A stretch of DNA of 16,786 bases from positions 1-16,786 of the forward strand of contig JBBSTY010000098.1 of NCBI GenBank assembly GCA_038235385.1, given 5' to 3'. Under the pieces are notes generated by a model, which saw only the letters and a program-made list of their open reading frames with translations, ran no database searches and was not told where the DNA came from. A program made the translations under genes and the position numbers. Below are positions 7,444 through 13,775 of the stretch, piece by piece; the first letter of the stretch is position 1; every line of letters begins with the position of its first letter. This stretch comes from JBBSTY01 sp038235385 (GTDB lineage: Bacteria; Actinomycetota; Acidimicrobiia; Acidimicrobiales; Acidimicrobilacustridaceae).

Positions 7444-7594
7444 GGGGTCATCTCACCTCCGCATCCGGCCATCCGAACGCCTCGGTATCGGTGACGCCGA
7501 CGGGGCCGCCACCACGCACCTTCCGCCCGGCTCGATGCTCCAGCGTGCCACACCCGACTGCGCCGGTTCGAAGCCGACGTCGGTGATCGGCGGA

Positions 7595-8722
7595 TCAGGT
7601 GCCCGACAGCAGGGAATCGAGGGTGACGTACGGCCGACCGAGCGCCTCGGCCACCGCGCTGTTCGTGATCTGGCCGGCGAAGGTGTTCACGCCCGGCGCC
7701 AACCCGGGGTTCGATGCCGCCCCCTCCACGCCGAGCGACGCCAGCGACGCGACGTACGGGAGGGTGGCGTTGGTGAGCGCATGCGTGGCGGTGTAGGGGA
7801 CCGAACCGGGGATGTTGCTGACGGCGTAGTGCACGACGCCGTCGACCTCGTAGACCGGATCGGCGTGGGTGGTCTCGCGTGTCGTCTCGACGCACCCGCC
7901 CTGATCGACCGCCACGTCGACGATCACCGCGCCCGACTTCATCGAACGGACCATCTCCGCGGTCACCAGGGTCGGCGCCCTCCCCCCGGCGACGAGCACC
8001 GCCCCGATCACCAGATCGGCTTCGGCCACGACCCGGGCGATCGTGCCGCGGTTCGACGCGACGGTGGTGATGCGACCCCTGCGGATCTGGTCGACGAAGC
8101 GGAGCCGATCGAGATCCAGGTCGAGGAGGCTGACCTCGGCTTCCATCCCGGCCGCGATCCACGCCGCGTTCCATCCCACGTTGCCGGCGCCGAGCACGAC
8201 CACCTGAGCAGGTCGCACGCCGGGGGCGCCGCCGAGGAGCACGCCACGGCCGCCGTTGTGGGTCTCGAGGAAGTGCGCCCCGATCTGCACCGACATGCGA
8301 CCGGCCACCTCGCTCATCGGCGCGAGCAGGGGCAGCTCGCGCTCGTCGTCCTCGACCGTCTCGTACGCCACCCCCGTCGTGCCCGCGTCCAGGAGCGCGT
8401 CGGCGACGGCGGGGTACGCCGCCAGGTGGAGGTAGGTGAACAGGATGAGGTCGCGACGCAGGAACGGGACCTCGCTCGGCTGCGGCTCCTTCACCTTGCA
8501 GACCAGATCCGCCCGCTCCCACAACTCGGCCGCGTCGGTCACCAGCTCGGCGCCGGCGTCGCGGTACTCGTCGTCGGGGATGCGAGCGCCCGCACCGGCG
8601 CCGCGCTGCACGAGGACGGAAACGCCGTGGCGCTCGAGCTCGCGCACGCCATCGGGGGTCACCGAGACGCGGTGCTCGTCGCTCTTGACCTCGGTGGGGA
8701 CGCCGACGGTGTGGGGGGTCAT
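7595..8722 (-). CDS. ald: Alanine dehydrogenase
   Basis: A 375-residue NAD-dependent enzyme interconverting L-alanine and pyruvate plus ammonia. All catalytic positions align with the Mycobacterium tuberculosis enzyme with an offset of three: K78 (KVKEP) and H99 (YLHLA) bind and activate pyruvate, D273 (VDQGG) and N303 (SNIPG) complete the site. The Rossmann loop is GAGNVG at 178-183, in the longer run VVVLGAGNVGWNAAW. Family length is about 371, so the ATG at 8722 is well supported; a long upstream in-frame extension is antisense to the neighbouring gene and is not protein-like. The ATG lacks a good Shine-Dalgarno and may be leaderless. It is divergent from the receiver-like gene. In other actinobacteria ald is induced by alanine or low oxygen; here only an inverted repeat over the promoter hints at control. 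Confidence 0.95.
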   Translation of the reverse strand: MTPHTVGVPTEVKSDEHRVSVTPDGVRELERHGVSVLVQRGAGAGARIPDDEYRDAGAELVTDAAELWERADLVCKVKEPQPSEVPFLRRDLILFTYLHLAAYPAVADALLDAGTTGVAYETVEDDERELPLLAPMSEVAGRMSVQIGAHFLETHNGGRGVLLGGAPGVRPAQVVVLGAGNVGWNAAWIAAGMEAEVSLLDLDLDRLRFVDQIRRGRITTVASNRGTIARVVAEADLVIGAVLVAGGRAPTLVTAEMVRSMKSGAVIVDVAVDQGGCVETTRETTHADPVYEVDGVVHYAVSNIPGSVPYTATHALTNATLPYVASLASLGVEGAASNPGLAPGVNTFAGQITNSAVAEALGRPYVTLDSLLSGT

Positions 8723-8727
8723 GGTCC

Positions 8728-8760
8728 CAAGTGTGTCAGCGGCACCGGCGCACTTGTGAA
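8728..8760 (-). promoter_or_regulatory. Candidate ald promoter with overlapping inverted repeat
   Basis: On the minus strand TTCACA (8755-8760) resembles a -35 box and CACACT (8730-8735) a degenerate -10 box, with a rather long 19-nt spacer. The -10 ends 7 bases before the ATG, so the mRNA would be leaderless. CAAGTG (8728-8733) and CACTTG (8751-8756) form a perfect 6-bp inverted repeat covering both boxes, a possible repressor or activator site. An Lrp/AldR-type regulator would be the obvious guess but none is encoded here. Confidence 0.35.
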
Positions 8761-8789
8761 CCCGCGGTCGATGCACGACGATGACCCGA

Positions 8790-8809
8790 CGGGATGCGCG
8801 GGCATCCCG
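8790..8809 (+). promoter_or_regulatory. Perfect 8-bp hairpin abutting the receiver-like gene's ribosome site
   Basis: CGGGATGC-GCGG-GCATCCCG is a perfect 8-bp stem with a 4-nt loop. It ends two bases before GGAGGAAG, the Shine-Dalgarno of the gene starting at 8829. As RNA it would stack directly against the ribosome site; as DNA it is a 20-bp palindrome fit for a dimeric regulator. Confidence 0.5.
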
Positions 8810-8828
8810 AGGAGGAAGAGCACCTGCC

Positions 8829-9386
8829 ATGCCCGAAGCGCGCCCGTTGACGGCGATCGTCTGCGATCCCGATCCCTTCACCCGCGCGAGCACCGCGGTG
8901 CTCGCCCGAGATGCCGGGTTCGACGTGCTCGCCGAGTTCGCCTTCTCGGTCGACGCCGCCCGCCAGGTGGAGGTCGTCGGCCCGTCGCTCGTGCTGATGG
9001 TCAACGAACAGGTCGGGGTCACCGGCATCGACGCGATCGACGAGGTCCGGGCCGCGAACCCCGCCGGGCCGCCCGAGGTGGTCCTGCTCACCTCGGATCT
9101 CTCGATCAGCGACCAGGCCACGGCGCTCGGTGCGTTCGCCGTCGCCCGGCGAACCGATCCCGAGATGGTCGAGCGGGTGCTCGACGAGGTTCGCCACCTG
9201 CTCGAGACCGGCGAGCGCCGCTCGTCGGACGACCGTCGGAGCGGCTCGGACCGTCGCGTGGCACAGGACTGGAGCAAGGTGACCCAGCAGCGGCGCGACG
9301 GCGAGGATCGCCGCAACGGGCTCCGGCGGGAGAACGACGTCACCGCCAAGGCCCGCGAGATCCTCCAGGACCGCCGGACCGATTGA
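8829..9386 (+). CDS. Receiver-like protein lacking the phosphoacceptor Asp, with a DRR-repeat tail
   Basis: A 185-residue protein. Residues 6-125 have the CheY-like pattern: the acidic pair CDPDPFTR (12-19), a third strand SLVLMVNEQ (53-61), the strand-four threonine in VVLLTSD (T88), and a final helix. The phosphoacceptor position is V58 or N59 rather than Asp, and the invariant Lys position is occupied by R107/R108. Phosphorylation by a histidine kinase is therefore unlikely and this is probably a pseudo-receiver. There is no DNA-binding output domain. The last 60 residues are highly charged, with DDRR, SDRR, EDRR and QDRR repeats and a QRRDGEDRR stretch. Similar RR-rich motifs precede PilZ domains in other proteins, but no PilZ fold is present. 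A ribosome site GGAGGAAG precedes the ATG. Function unknown; possibly a partner of the nearby c-di-GMP enzymes. Confidence 0.8.
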   Translation: MPEARPLTAIVCDPDPFTRASTAVLARDAGFDVLAEFAFSVDAARQVEVVGPSLVLMVNEQVGVTGIDAIDEVRAANPAGPPEVVLLTSDLSISDQATALGAFAVARRTDPEMVERVLDEVRHLLETGERRSSDDRRSGSDRRVAQDWSKVTQQRRDGEDRRNGLRRENDVTAKAREILQDRRTD

Positions 9387-9395
9387 ACCTGGCGC

Positions 9396-9414
9396 AGACC
9401 CCGCCCCGGGGTCT
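9396..9414. terminator. Bidirectional terminator hairpin
   Basis: AGACCCCG-CCC-CGGGGTCT is a perfect 8-bp GC-rich stem with a 3-nt loop, filling most of the gap between two convergent genes and reaching the first base of the minus-strand stop codon. No T tract follows, which is common in high-GC actinobacteria. Confidence 0.6.
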
Positions 9415-10082
9415 CAGCGGCGGCGACTCCGGAGCCACCACAGCACCAGGATCAGGAAGGACCCGGCCACGGCTACCGCCGCGAGCTGACGAGGACGACC
9501 CGATCCGGACGACCCCACCGGCGCACTCGGCGACGACGGCATCGGTGCCCGAGCGGTCGGGGTCGTGGACGCTTCGGGTGCCATCGGTGTCGGGGCAGCC
9601 GTCGGAGCCAGGTCAGCGATCGGTACCGGCGCACCCGGGATCGACGGGCGATCCGCAGCGGTGGGCAGATCGGTGGCCGTCGGTACCCGCTCGGACGGCG
9701 CGGCGTCGGCGAGCGGCCGGGGGTCGGGTTCGATCGTCGCTGCGGCGGGCGGCACCGGGGCCTCGATCGTCGGGGCGGCGGCGTCGGTCGACGCCACGGG
9801 GTCGACCGGTGTCGCCGGGGTGCTCGGTGCCGACGCCCTCTTCTTCACGGGCGCCTTCTTCTTGACGGGCGCCTTCTTCTTGACCGTCTTCTTGACCGCA
9901 GCCTTCTTCTTCGTCGACGTGGTGGCGACCTTCTTCACCGGTCGGGCCGCCGAGGCGGGACCCGCCCCCGCCGTCGTGGCGGCATCGTCACCGGTCGGCG
10001 GCAGCATGGCCTCGACCGGAGCCGGGGCGTCGGTCTCGGCGTCGGGTCGGGTCCGGTTGCGTTGCGGGTCGTAGTCCGGCAT
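9414..10082 (-). CDS. Lysine-rich histone-H1-like protein with C-terminal membrane anchor
   Basis: A 222-residue low-complexity protein. Residues 1-48 are a mixed polar head without a signal peptide. Residues 50-82 are a lysine cluster built from KKAPVK-type units (VKKTVKKKAPVKKKAPVKKR), as in H1-like bacterial DNA-binding tails. Residues 83-198 form a Pro/Ala/Thr-rich linker that is mildly acidic. A single membrane helix (about 200-217, LAAVAVAGSFLILVLWWL) is followed by RSRRR. It looks like a tail-anchored protein holding a DNA- or acid-binding segment near the membrane. The positive C-terminus leaves topology open, because positive-inside would place the lysines outside, yet there is no export signal and no LPXTG. 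GGAG lies 5-6 nt before the ATG. It follows parA by 22 bases and is almost certainly co-transcribed. No named family recognised. Confidence 0.8.
   Translation of the reverse strand: MPDYDPQRNRTRPDAETDAPAPVEAMLPPTGDDAATTAGAGPASAARPVKKVATTSTKKKAAVKKTVKKKAPVKKKAPVKKRASAPSTPATPVDPVASTDAAAPTIEAPVPPAAATIEPDPRPLADAAPSERVPTATDLPTAADRPSIPGAPVPIADLAPTAAPTPMAPEASTTPTARAPMPSSPSAPVGSSGSGRPRQLAAVAVAGSFLILVLWWLRSRRR
9833..9886 (-). repeat. Three tandem 18-bp units coding the lysine cluster
   Basis: Units at 9833-9850, 9851-9868 and 9869-9886; the last two differ by one base and the first by about three. Each encodes six residues of the KKAPVK pattern, so the basic segment can grow or shrink by slippage in whole units without changing frame. 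Confidence 0.7.
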
Positions 10083-10105
10083 CGGCTCTCCAGCAGGTTC
10101 GGCGA

Positions 10106-11053
10106 TCAGAAGGTGGGGCTGCCCGACGGCGCCGGTGCGTCGATCGCCTCGGCACCTGCGTCGGGATCGACGCGGGCCTCGGCGTGGTCGTCGATGTCGT
10201 CGTCGGCGATGTTGTTGTCGTCATCGGCGATGTCGGCGATGTCGGCGATGTCGTCGATGTCGTCGTCCCCCGCATCGGCGGCGGCGAACACGTGGGCGAG
10301 CAACTGGTCGAACTCGGCGGCCGCCTCGGCCGCACCGGGGCGGGAGCCGAGACCGTGGATGGGGCGCGCCTGGGCAGCCGACTCGGGAACGGCGGCGCGC
10401 AGGTGGATCGGGGGGAGCACCTGATCGCCGTAGTTCTCCACGAGTTGGTCGTACCAGTAGCGGGCATCGCGGGTCCGACCGAGCCGGTTGACCACGATGC
10501 CGGCGACGCCCAGGCCGGAGGGCCGGCGGGCGCCGATGCGCTCGATGGTGCGCAGGATCTGCGCCACGCCATCGGACGCCCACGCACCCGGTTCGGTGAC
10601 CACCAGGGCCTCGTCGGCGGCGAACAAGCCGTTGATCGTGAGCAGACCGAGCGACGGCGGGCAGTCGATGATGACCAGGTCGTGGTCGATCCCCGCGATC
10701 GCCAGCTGCAACCGATCCTGCGCACCGATCGGGTCGTTGGCCAGCTGGGGCTCCCGCTGCGCGAGTGCGGGTGAGCTCGCCGCGACATCCGGCGGGGTGC
10801 CCAGGTCCGGATCGATCGTCCACCCCGACGGGGTGATGACCTTCGCCACGATCCCGGGCCGGTCGGATTCGAGGGCCTGATCGATGGTGGTCTCCGGCTC
10901 CCAGACACCGAGCCCGGAGGTGGCGTTGGCCTGCGGATCGAGATCGACGACGAGCACCCGGAACCCCGCATGGGCGGCCGCTGATGCCAGCCCGAGCGCG
11001 ACGGTGGTCTTGCCCACTCCGCCCTTCTGGTTGACGACGGCGATGATCGACAT
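10106..11053 (-). CDS. ParA/Soj-family ATPase with acidic repeat tail
   Basis: A 315-residue ParA-type ATPase. Residues 1-255 carry the deviant Walker A KGGVGKTT (10-17, signature lysine K10 and P-loop lysine K15), the switch I region DLDPQANAT (37-45) and Walker B DLVIIDCPP (125-133). There is no N-terminal helix-turn-helix, so it is the short chromosomal or orphan type. Such ATPases dimerise on ATP, bind DNA non-specifically and position cargo. No parB lies beside it; the partner is the lysine-rich membrane protein downstream. Residues 263-289 form a repetitive acidic tail (DDDIDDIADIADIADDD) not usual for ParA. The ATG at 11053 has no Shine-Dalgarno but a TAGCGT box 8 bases upstream, suggesting a leaderless mRNA. 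It is divergent from glgP across a palindrome-rich region. Confidence 0.9.
   Translation of the reverse strand: MSIIAVVNQKGGVGKTTVALGLASAAAHAGFRVLVVDLDPQANATSGLGVWEPETTIDQALESDRPGIVAKVITPSGWTIDPDLGTPPDVAASSPALAQREPQLANDPIGAQDRLQLAIAGIDHDLVIIDCPPSLGLLTINGLFAADEALVVTEPGAWASDGVAQILRTIERIGARRPSGLGVAGIVVNRLGRTRDARYWYDQLVENYGDQVLPPIHLRAAVPESAAQARPIHGLGSRPGAAEAAAEFDQLLAHVFAAADAGDDDIDDIADIADIADDDNNIADDDIDDHAEARVDPDAGAEAIDAPAPSGSPTF
10203..10259 (-). repeat. 9-bp tandem repeat coding the ParA acidic tail
   Basis: Plus-strand unit TCGGCGATG occurs at 10203, 10224, 10233 and 10242, followed by the variant TCGTCGATG at 10251. Each unit encodes the Ile-Ala-Asp (or Ile-Asp-Asp) steps of the acidic tail and keeps frame when copy number changes. 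Confidence 0.75.
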
Positions 11054-11055
11054 GG

Positions 11056-11117
11056 CCGATCACGCTACCGCACCAGCCTGTGCGGTTCGCCCGACGGGTG
11101 CGCAGCGACGTGATCGG
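11056..11117. promoter_or_regulatory. Nested palindromes between parA and glgP
   Basis: ACCGCAC-CAGCCT-GTGCGGT (11067-11086) is a perfect 7-bp dyad forming a 20-bp operator-like site directly behind the parA -10 box. Around it, CCGATCACG (11056-11064) and CGTGATCGG (11109-11117) form a perfect 9-bp inverted repeat 44 bases apart, the first copy overlapping the parA -10 box. A regulator bound here could control parA and, through the distal half-site, glgP. It does not resemble the parS consensus. Confidence 0.45.
11062..11067 (-). promoter_or_regulatory. Candidate -10 box for parA (leaderless)
   Basis: TAGCGT on the minus strand, 8 bases before the parA ATG, which has no Shine-Dalgarno. It fits TANNNT with transcription starting at or next to the ATG. 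Confidence 0.4.
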
Positions 11118-11156
11118 GTCGGGGCGGCGCGGGATGAAGACGGTGGGCCGCTGGGT

Positions 11157-11162
11157 TAGGTT
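11157..11162 (+). promoter_or_regulatory. Candidate -10 box for glgP (leaderless)
   Basis: TAGGTT ends 7 bases before the glgP ATG, which lacks a Shine-Dalgarno. This matches the usual geometry of leaderless actinobacterial genes. No -35 match. Confidence 0.45.
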
Positions 11163-11169
11163 CGCCGCC

Positions 11170-13731
11170 ATGAAGGCTGTCCACACGTTCACCGTCGTCT
11201 CCTCGCTCCCGGCTCCGTTGGAACCCCTCCACGAGGTGGCCATGAACCTCGGGTGGATCAACGACGAACGCGCCCAGGACCTCTTCCGTCGCATGGATCG
11301 GGAGCAGTGGGACTACGTGCGCGAGCCCGTCCGGGTGCTCGCCACCGAGAGCCGTGAGCGACTCGAGGAGCTCGCCCGGGACACCGCGTACACCGCCCTG
11401 GTCGCATCCGTGCGCGACGAGCTCCGCGACTCGCTCGACGCACCGAGGTGGTTCCAGGCCCACCAGGAGGCCGAGCCCGAGAAGGCCCTCACCTCCGTGG
11501 CGTACTTCTCGCCCGAGTTCGGCGTGGCCGCCGCCCTGCCGCAGTACTCCGGCGGCCTGGGTGTGCTCGCCGGCGACCACCTCAAGGCGGCGAACGACAT
11601 CGGCCTGCCGCTCACCGGCATCGGGCTCTTCTACCACCACGGCTACTTCAGCCAGGCGCTCGACTCCCGGGGGTGGCAGCAGGAGCGGTTCCCGCGGCTC
11701 GACCCCCGGACGACGGCGATGGAGCCGGTCCCCGACATCCGCATCTCGGTCGACATCGCCGGAACGCCCGTGTTCGCCCGCATCTGGCTCGCGCACGTGG
11801 GTCGCATCGCCCTGTACCTGCTCGACACCGACGTCGAGGAGAACGCCGACGAGTACCGGCTCATCACCGATCGGCTCTACGGCGGGGGGATCGAGGAACG
11901 GATCCGCCAGGAGCTGCTGCTCGGCGTCGGCGGCGTGCGCGCGCTCGACGCGCTCGGCATCGCCCCGCAGGTCTTCCACATCAACGAGGGCCACGCCGGC
12001 TTCCTCGCGCTCGAGCGGATCCGGCGGGCCATGGTCGACGACGGCCTCTCGTTCTCGGAGGCCAAGACCGCGGTGCGACCCGGGGCCGTGTTCACCACCC
12101 ACACCCCGGTTCCGGCGGGCATCGACCGCTTCCCGCGAGAGCTGATGGAGCGCTACTTCACTCCGTGGTGCCGCGAGGTCGGGGTGTCGGTGGACGAGCT
12201 CATGGCGCTCGGTCACGAGCCCGGCGCCGCCGAGGGCGAGGCGTTCAACCTCGCGGTGATGAGCCTGCGCCTGACCGGATCGTCCAACGGGGTGGCCAAG
12301 CTGCACGGGGCGGTCAGCCGCCAGATGTTCCGCGGCATCTGGCCCGAGATCCCGATCGAGGAGGTCCCGATCGGCTCGGTCACCAACGGGGTGCACGCCC
12401 GCACGTTCGTGTCCCGGGAGATGAGCGACCTGCTCGAACGCACGGTCGGCAACGACTGGCCCGAAGCCCCACCCGAGCAGTGGGCGCTCGTCGGGGACGT
12501 CGCCGACAGCGAGCTCTGGACGGTGCGGCGCACCAACCGCGAACGCCTCGTCCGCTACGCCCGGCGTCGCCTCCACCAGGCGGGCCTCGCCCGCGGGATG
12601 AACGAGGCCCAGCTGGCGTGGACCGCCGAGGCCCTCGATCCCACCGCGCTCACCATCGGCTTCGCCCGCCGCTTCGCCACCTACAAGCGCGCCGACCTGC
12701 TGCTCCGAGACGCCGATCGGCTCAAGGCGCTGCTGCTCGACGCCGACCACCCCATGCAGATCATCGTGGCGGGCAAGGCCCACCCGGCCGACGTTCCCGG
12801 CAAGGAGCTCCTGCAACGGGTGGCCACGTTCGCGACCGATCTCGACATCCGCCACCGGCTCGTGTTCCTCGAGGACTACGACATCTCGGTGGCGAGGATG
12901 CTGGTCGCCGGTGTCGACGTGTGGCTCAACACCCCGTTGCGCCCCATGGAGGCGTGCGGCACGTCGGGGATGAAGGCCGCCCTGAACGGTGCGCTGAACT
13001 GCTCGATCCTCGACGGCTGGTGGGACGAGATGTACGAGAGCGATGTCGGCTGGGCGATCCCGTCGGCCGAGTGGCAGGGCGACCAGGAGGCCCGCGACGA
13101 GATCGAGGCCGTCAGCCTGTTCAACCTGCTCGAACGACAGATCGTGCCGCTCTTCTACCAGCGCGACCAGGACGGGCTGCCCACCGAGTGGTTGCGGCGG
13201 ATGAAGGCGTGCCTGTGCAAGCTGGGTCCGAAGGTCGAGGCCTCGCGGATGCTCAAGGAGTACACCACCACCTACTACGAGCCCGCCGCCGCCCGGAGCG
13301 TCGCCCTGCGAGCCAACCACGACGAGCGGGCCAAGGCACTGGTGCGCTGGAAGCGCTCGGTGTTCCGGGGATGGCCGTCGGTCGCGGTGCACGCCACGGC
13401 GTACGAGGAGCTGGACTCCGACGCCGACACCACCTATCGCGTGAGCGCGCAGGTGTCGCTCGGCGATCTCGAAGCCACCGACGTCGACGTGCAGGTGATC
13501 TACGGCGCGGTCACCGCAGACGACGACCTCGTCGATCCGATCCAGGCGACGATGCACCCCGACGGCGAGGGCGATCTGCCCGGTCGCCTCCGGTACCGCC
13601 TCGACCTCGAGTTCGTTCGGCCCGGGACGTTCGGGTACACGGTGCGGATCGTGCCCGCCCATCCCGACGTCCGGCACTTCGCCCACCTCGGCCGGGTAGC
13701 GTGGGCGCCCGGCGCGCGGGGTCACACCTGA
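11170..13731 (+). CDS. glgP: Alpha-glucan (glycogen) phosphorylase, GT35
   Basis: An 853-residue cytoplasmic enzyme releasing glucose-1-phosphate from glycogen or malto-oligosaccharides with phosphate. The N-terminus (about 1-110) matches the DUF3417 extension of the TIGR02094 phosphorylase group common in actinobacteria. AYFSPEFGVAAALPQYSGGLGVLAGDH follows, then HINEGHAGF and FTTHTPVPAGIDRF typical of the group. The PLP lysine is K602 within EACGTSGMKAALNG. Length fits this shorter, non-regulated class, which lacks the phosphorylation and AMP sites of animal enzymes. The ATG at 11170 matches the family start (MKAVHTFTV); an in-frame ATG 90 bases earlier lies in promoter sequence. It is divergent from parA and followed 44 bases later by the peptidase gene. 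No other glycogen gene is in the window, so the neighbours do not define a glycogen operon. Confidence 0.95.
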   Translation: MKAVHTFTVVSSLPAPLEPLHEVAMNLGWINDERAQDLFRRMDREQWDYVREPVRVLATESRERLEELARDTAYTALVASVRDELRDSLDAPRWFQAHQEAEPEKALTSVAYFSPEFGVAAALPQYSGGLGVLAGDHLKAANDIGLPLTGIGLFYHHGYFSQALDSRGWQQERFPRLDPRTTAMEPVPDIRISVDIAGTPVFARIWLAHVGRIALYLLDTDVEENADEYRLITDRLYGGGIEERIRQELLLGVGGVRALDALGIAPQVFHINEGHAGFLALERIRRAMVDDGLSFSEAKTAVRPGAVFTTHTPVPAGIDRFPRELMERYFTPWCREVGVSVDELMALGHEPGAAEGEAFNLAVMSLRLTGSSNGVAKLHGAVSRQMFRGIWPEIPIEEVPIGSVTNGVHARTFVSREMSDLLERTVGNDWPEAPPEQWALVGDVADSELWTVRRTNRERLVRYARRRLHQAGLARGMNEAQLAWTAEALDPTALTIGFARRFATYKRADLLLRDADRLKALLLDADHPMQIIVAGKAHPADVPGKELLQRVATFATDLDIRHRLVFLEDYDISVARMLVAGVDVWLNTPLRPMEACGTSGMKAALNGALNCSILDGWWDEMYESDVGWAIPSAEWQGDQEARDEIEAVSLFNLLERQIVPLFYQRDQDGLPTEWLRRMKACLCKLGPKVEASRMLKEYTTTYYEPAAARSVALRANHDERAKALVRWKRSVFRGWPSVAVHATAYEELDSDADTTYRVSAQVSLGDLEATDVDVQVIYGAVTADDDLVDPIQATMHPDGEGDLPGRLRYRLDLEFVRPGTFGYTVRIVPAHPDVRHFAHLGRVAWAPGARGHT

Positions 13732-13775
13732 CGCGCCGACGCCCGTCTCGAACCCGCCGGCACCGCACCGAGGAC

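Noticed and set aside
7444..7594. TGGCACG-like sequence upstream of the PAS-GGDEF-EAL gene resembling half of a sigma-54 promoter
   Set aside because: The matching GC half (TTGC) is absent and high-GC actinobacteria generally lack sigma-54. No other clear promoter or gene is visible in this 151-base gap.
10056..11170. parS-like site near parA
   Set aside because: The palindromes found (ACCGCAC-N6-GTGCGGT and CCGATCACG/CGTGATCGG) do not resemble the TGTTTCACGTGAAACA consensus, and no parB is present.
11448..13775. Large in-frame extension upstream of the TAP-type peptidase, overlapping glgP in another frame
   Set aside because: The extension is a frame shadow of glgP; the peptidase has a proper signal sequence starting at 13776 or 13800.
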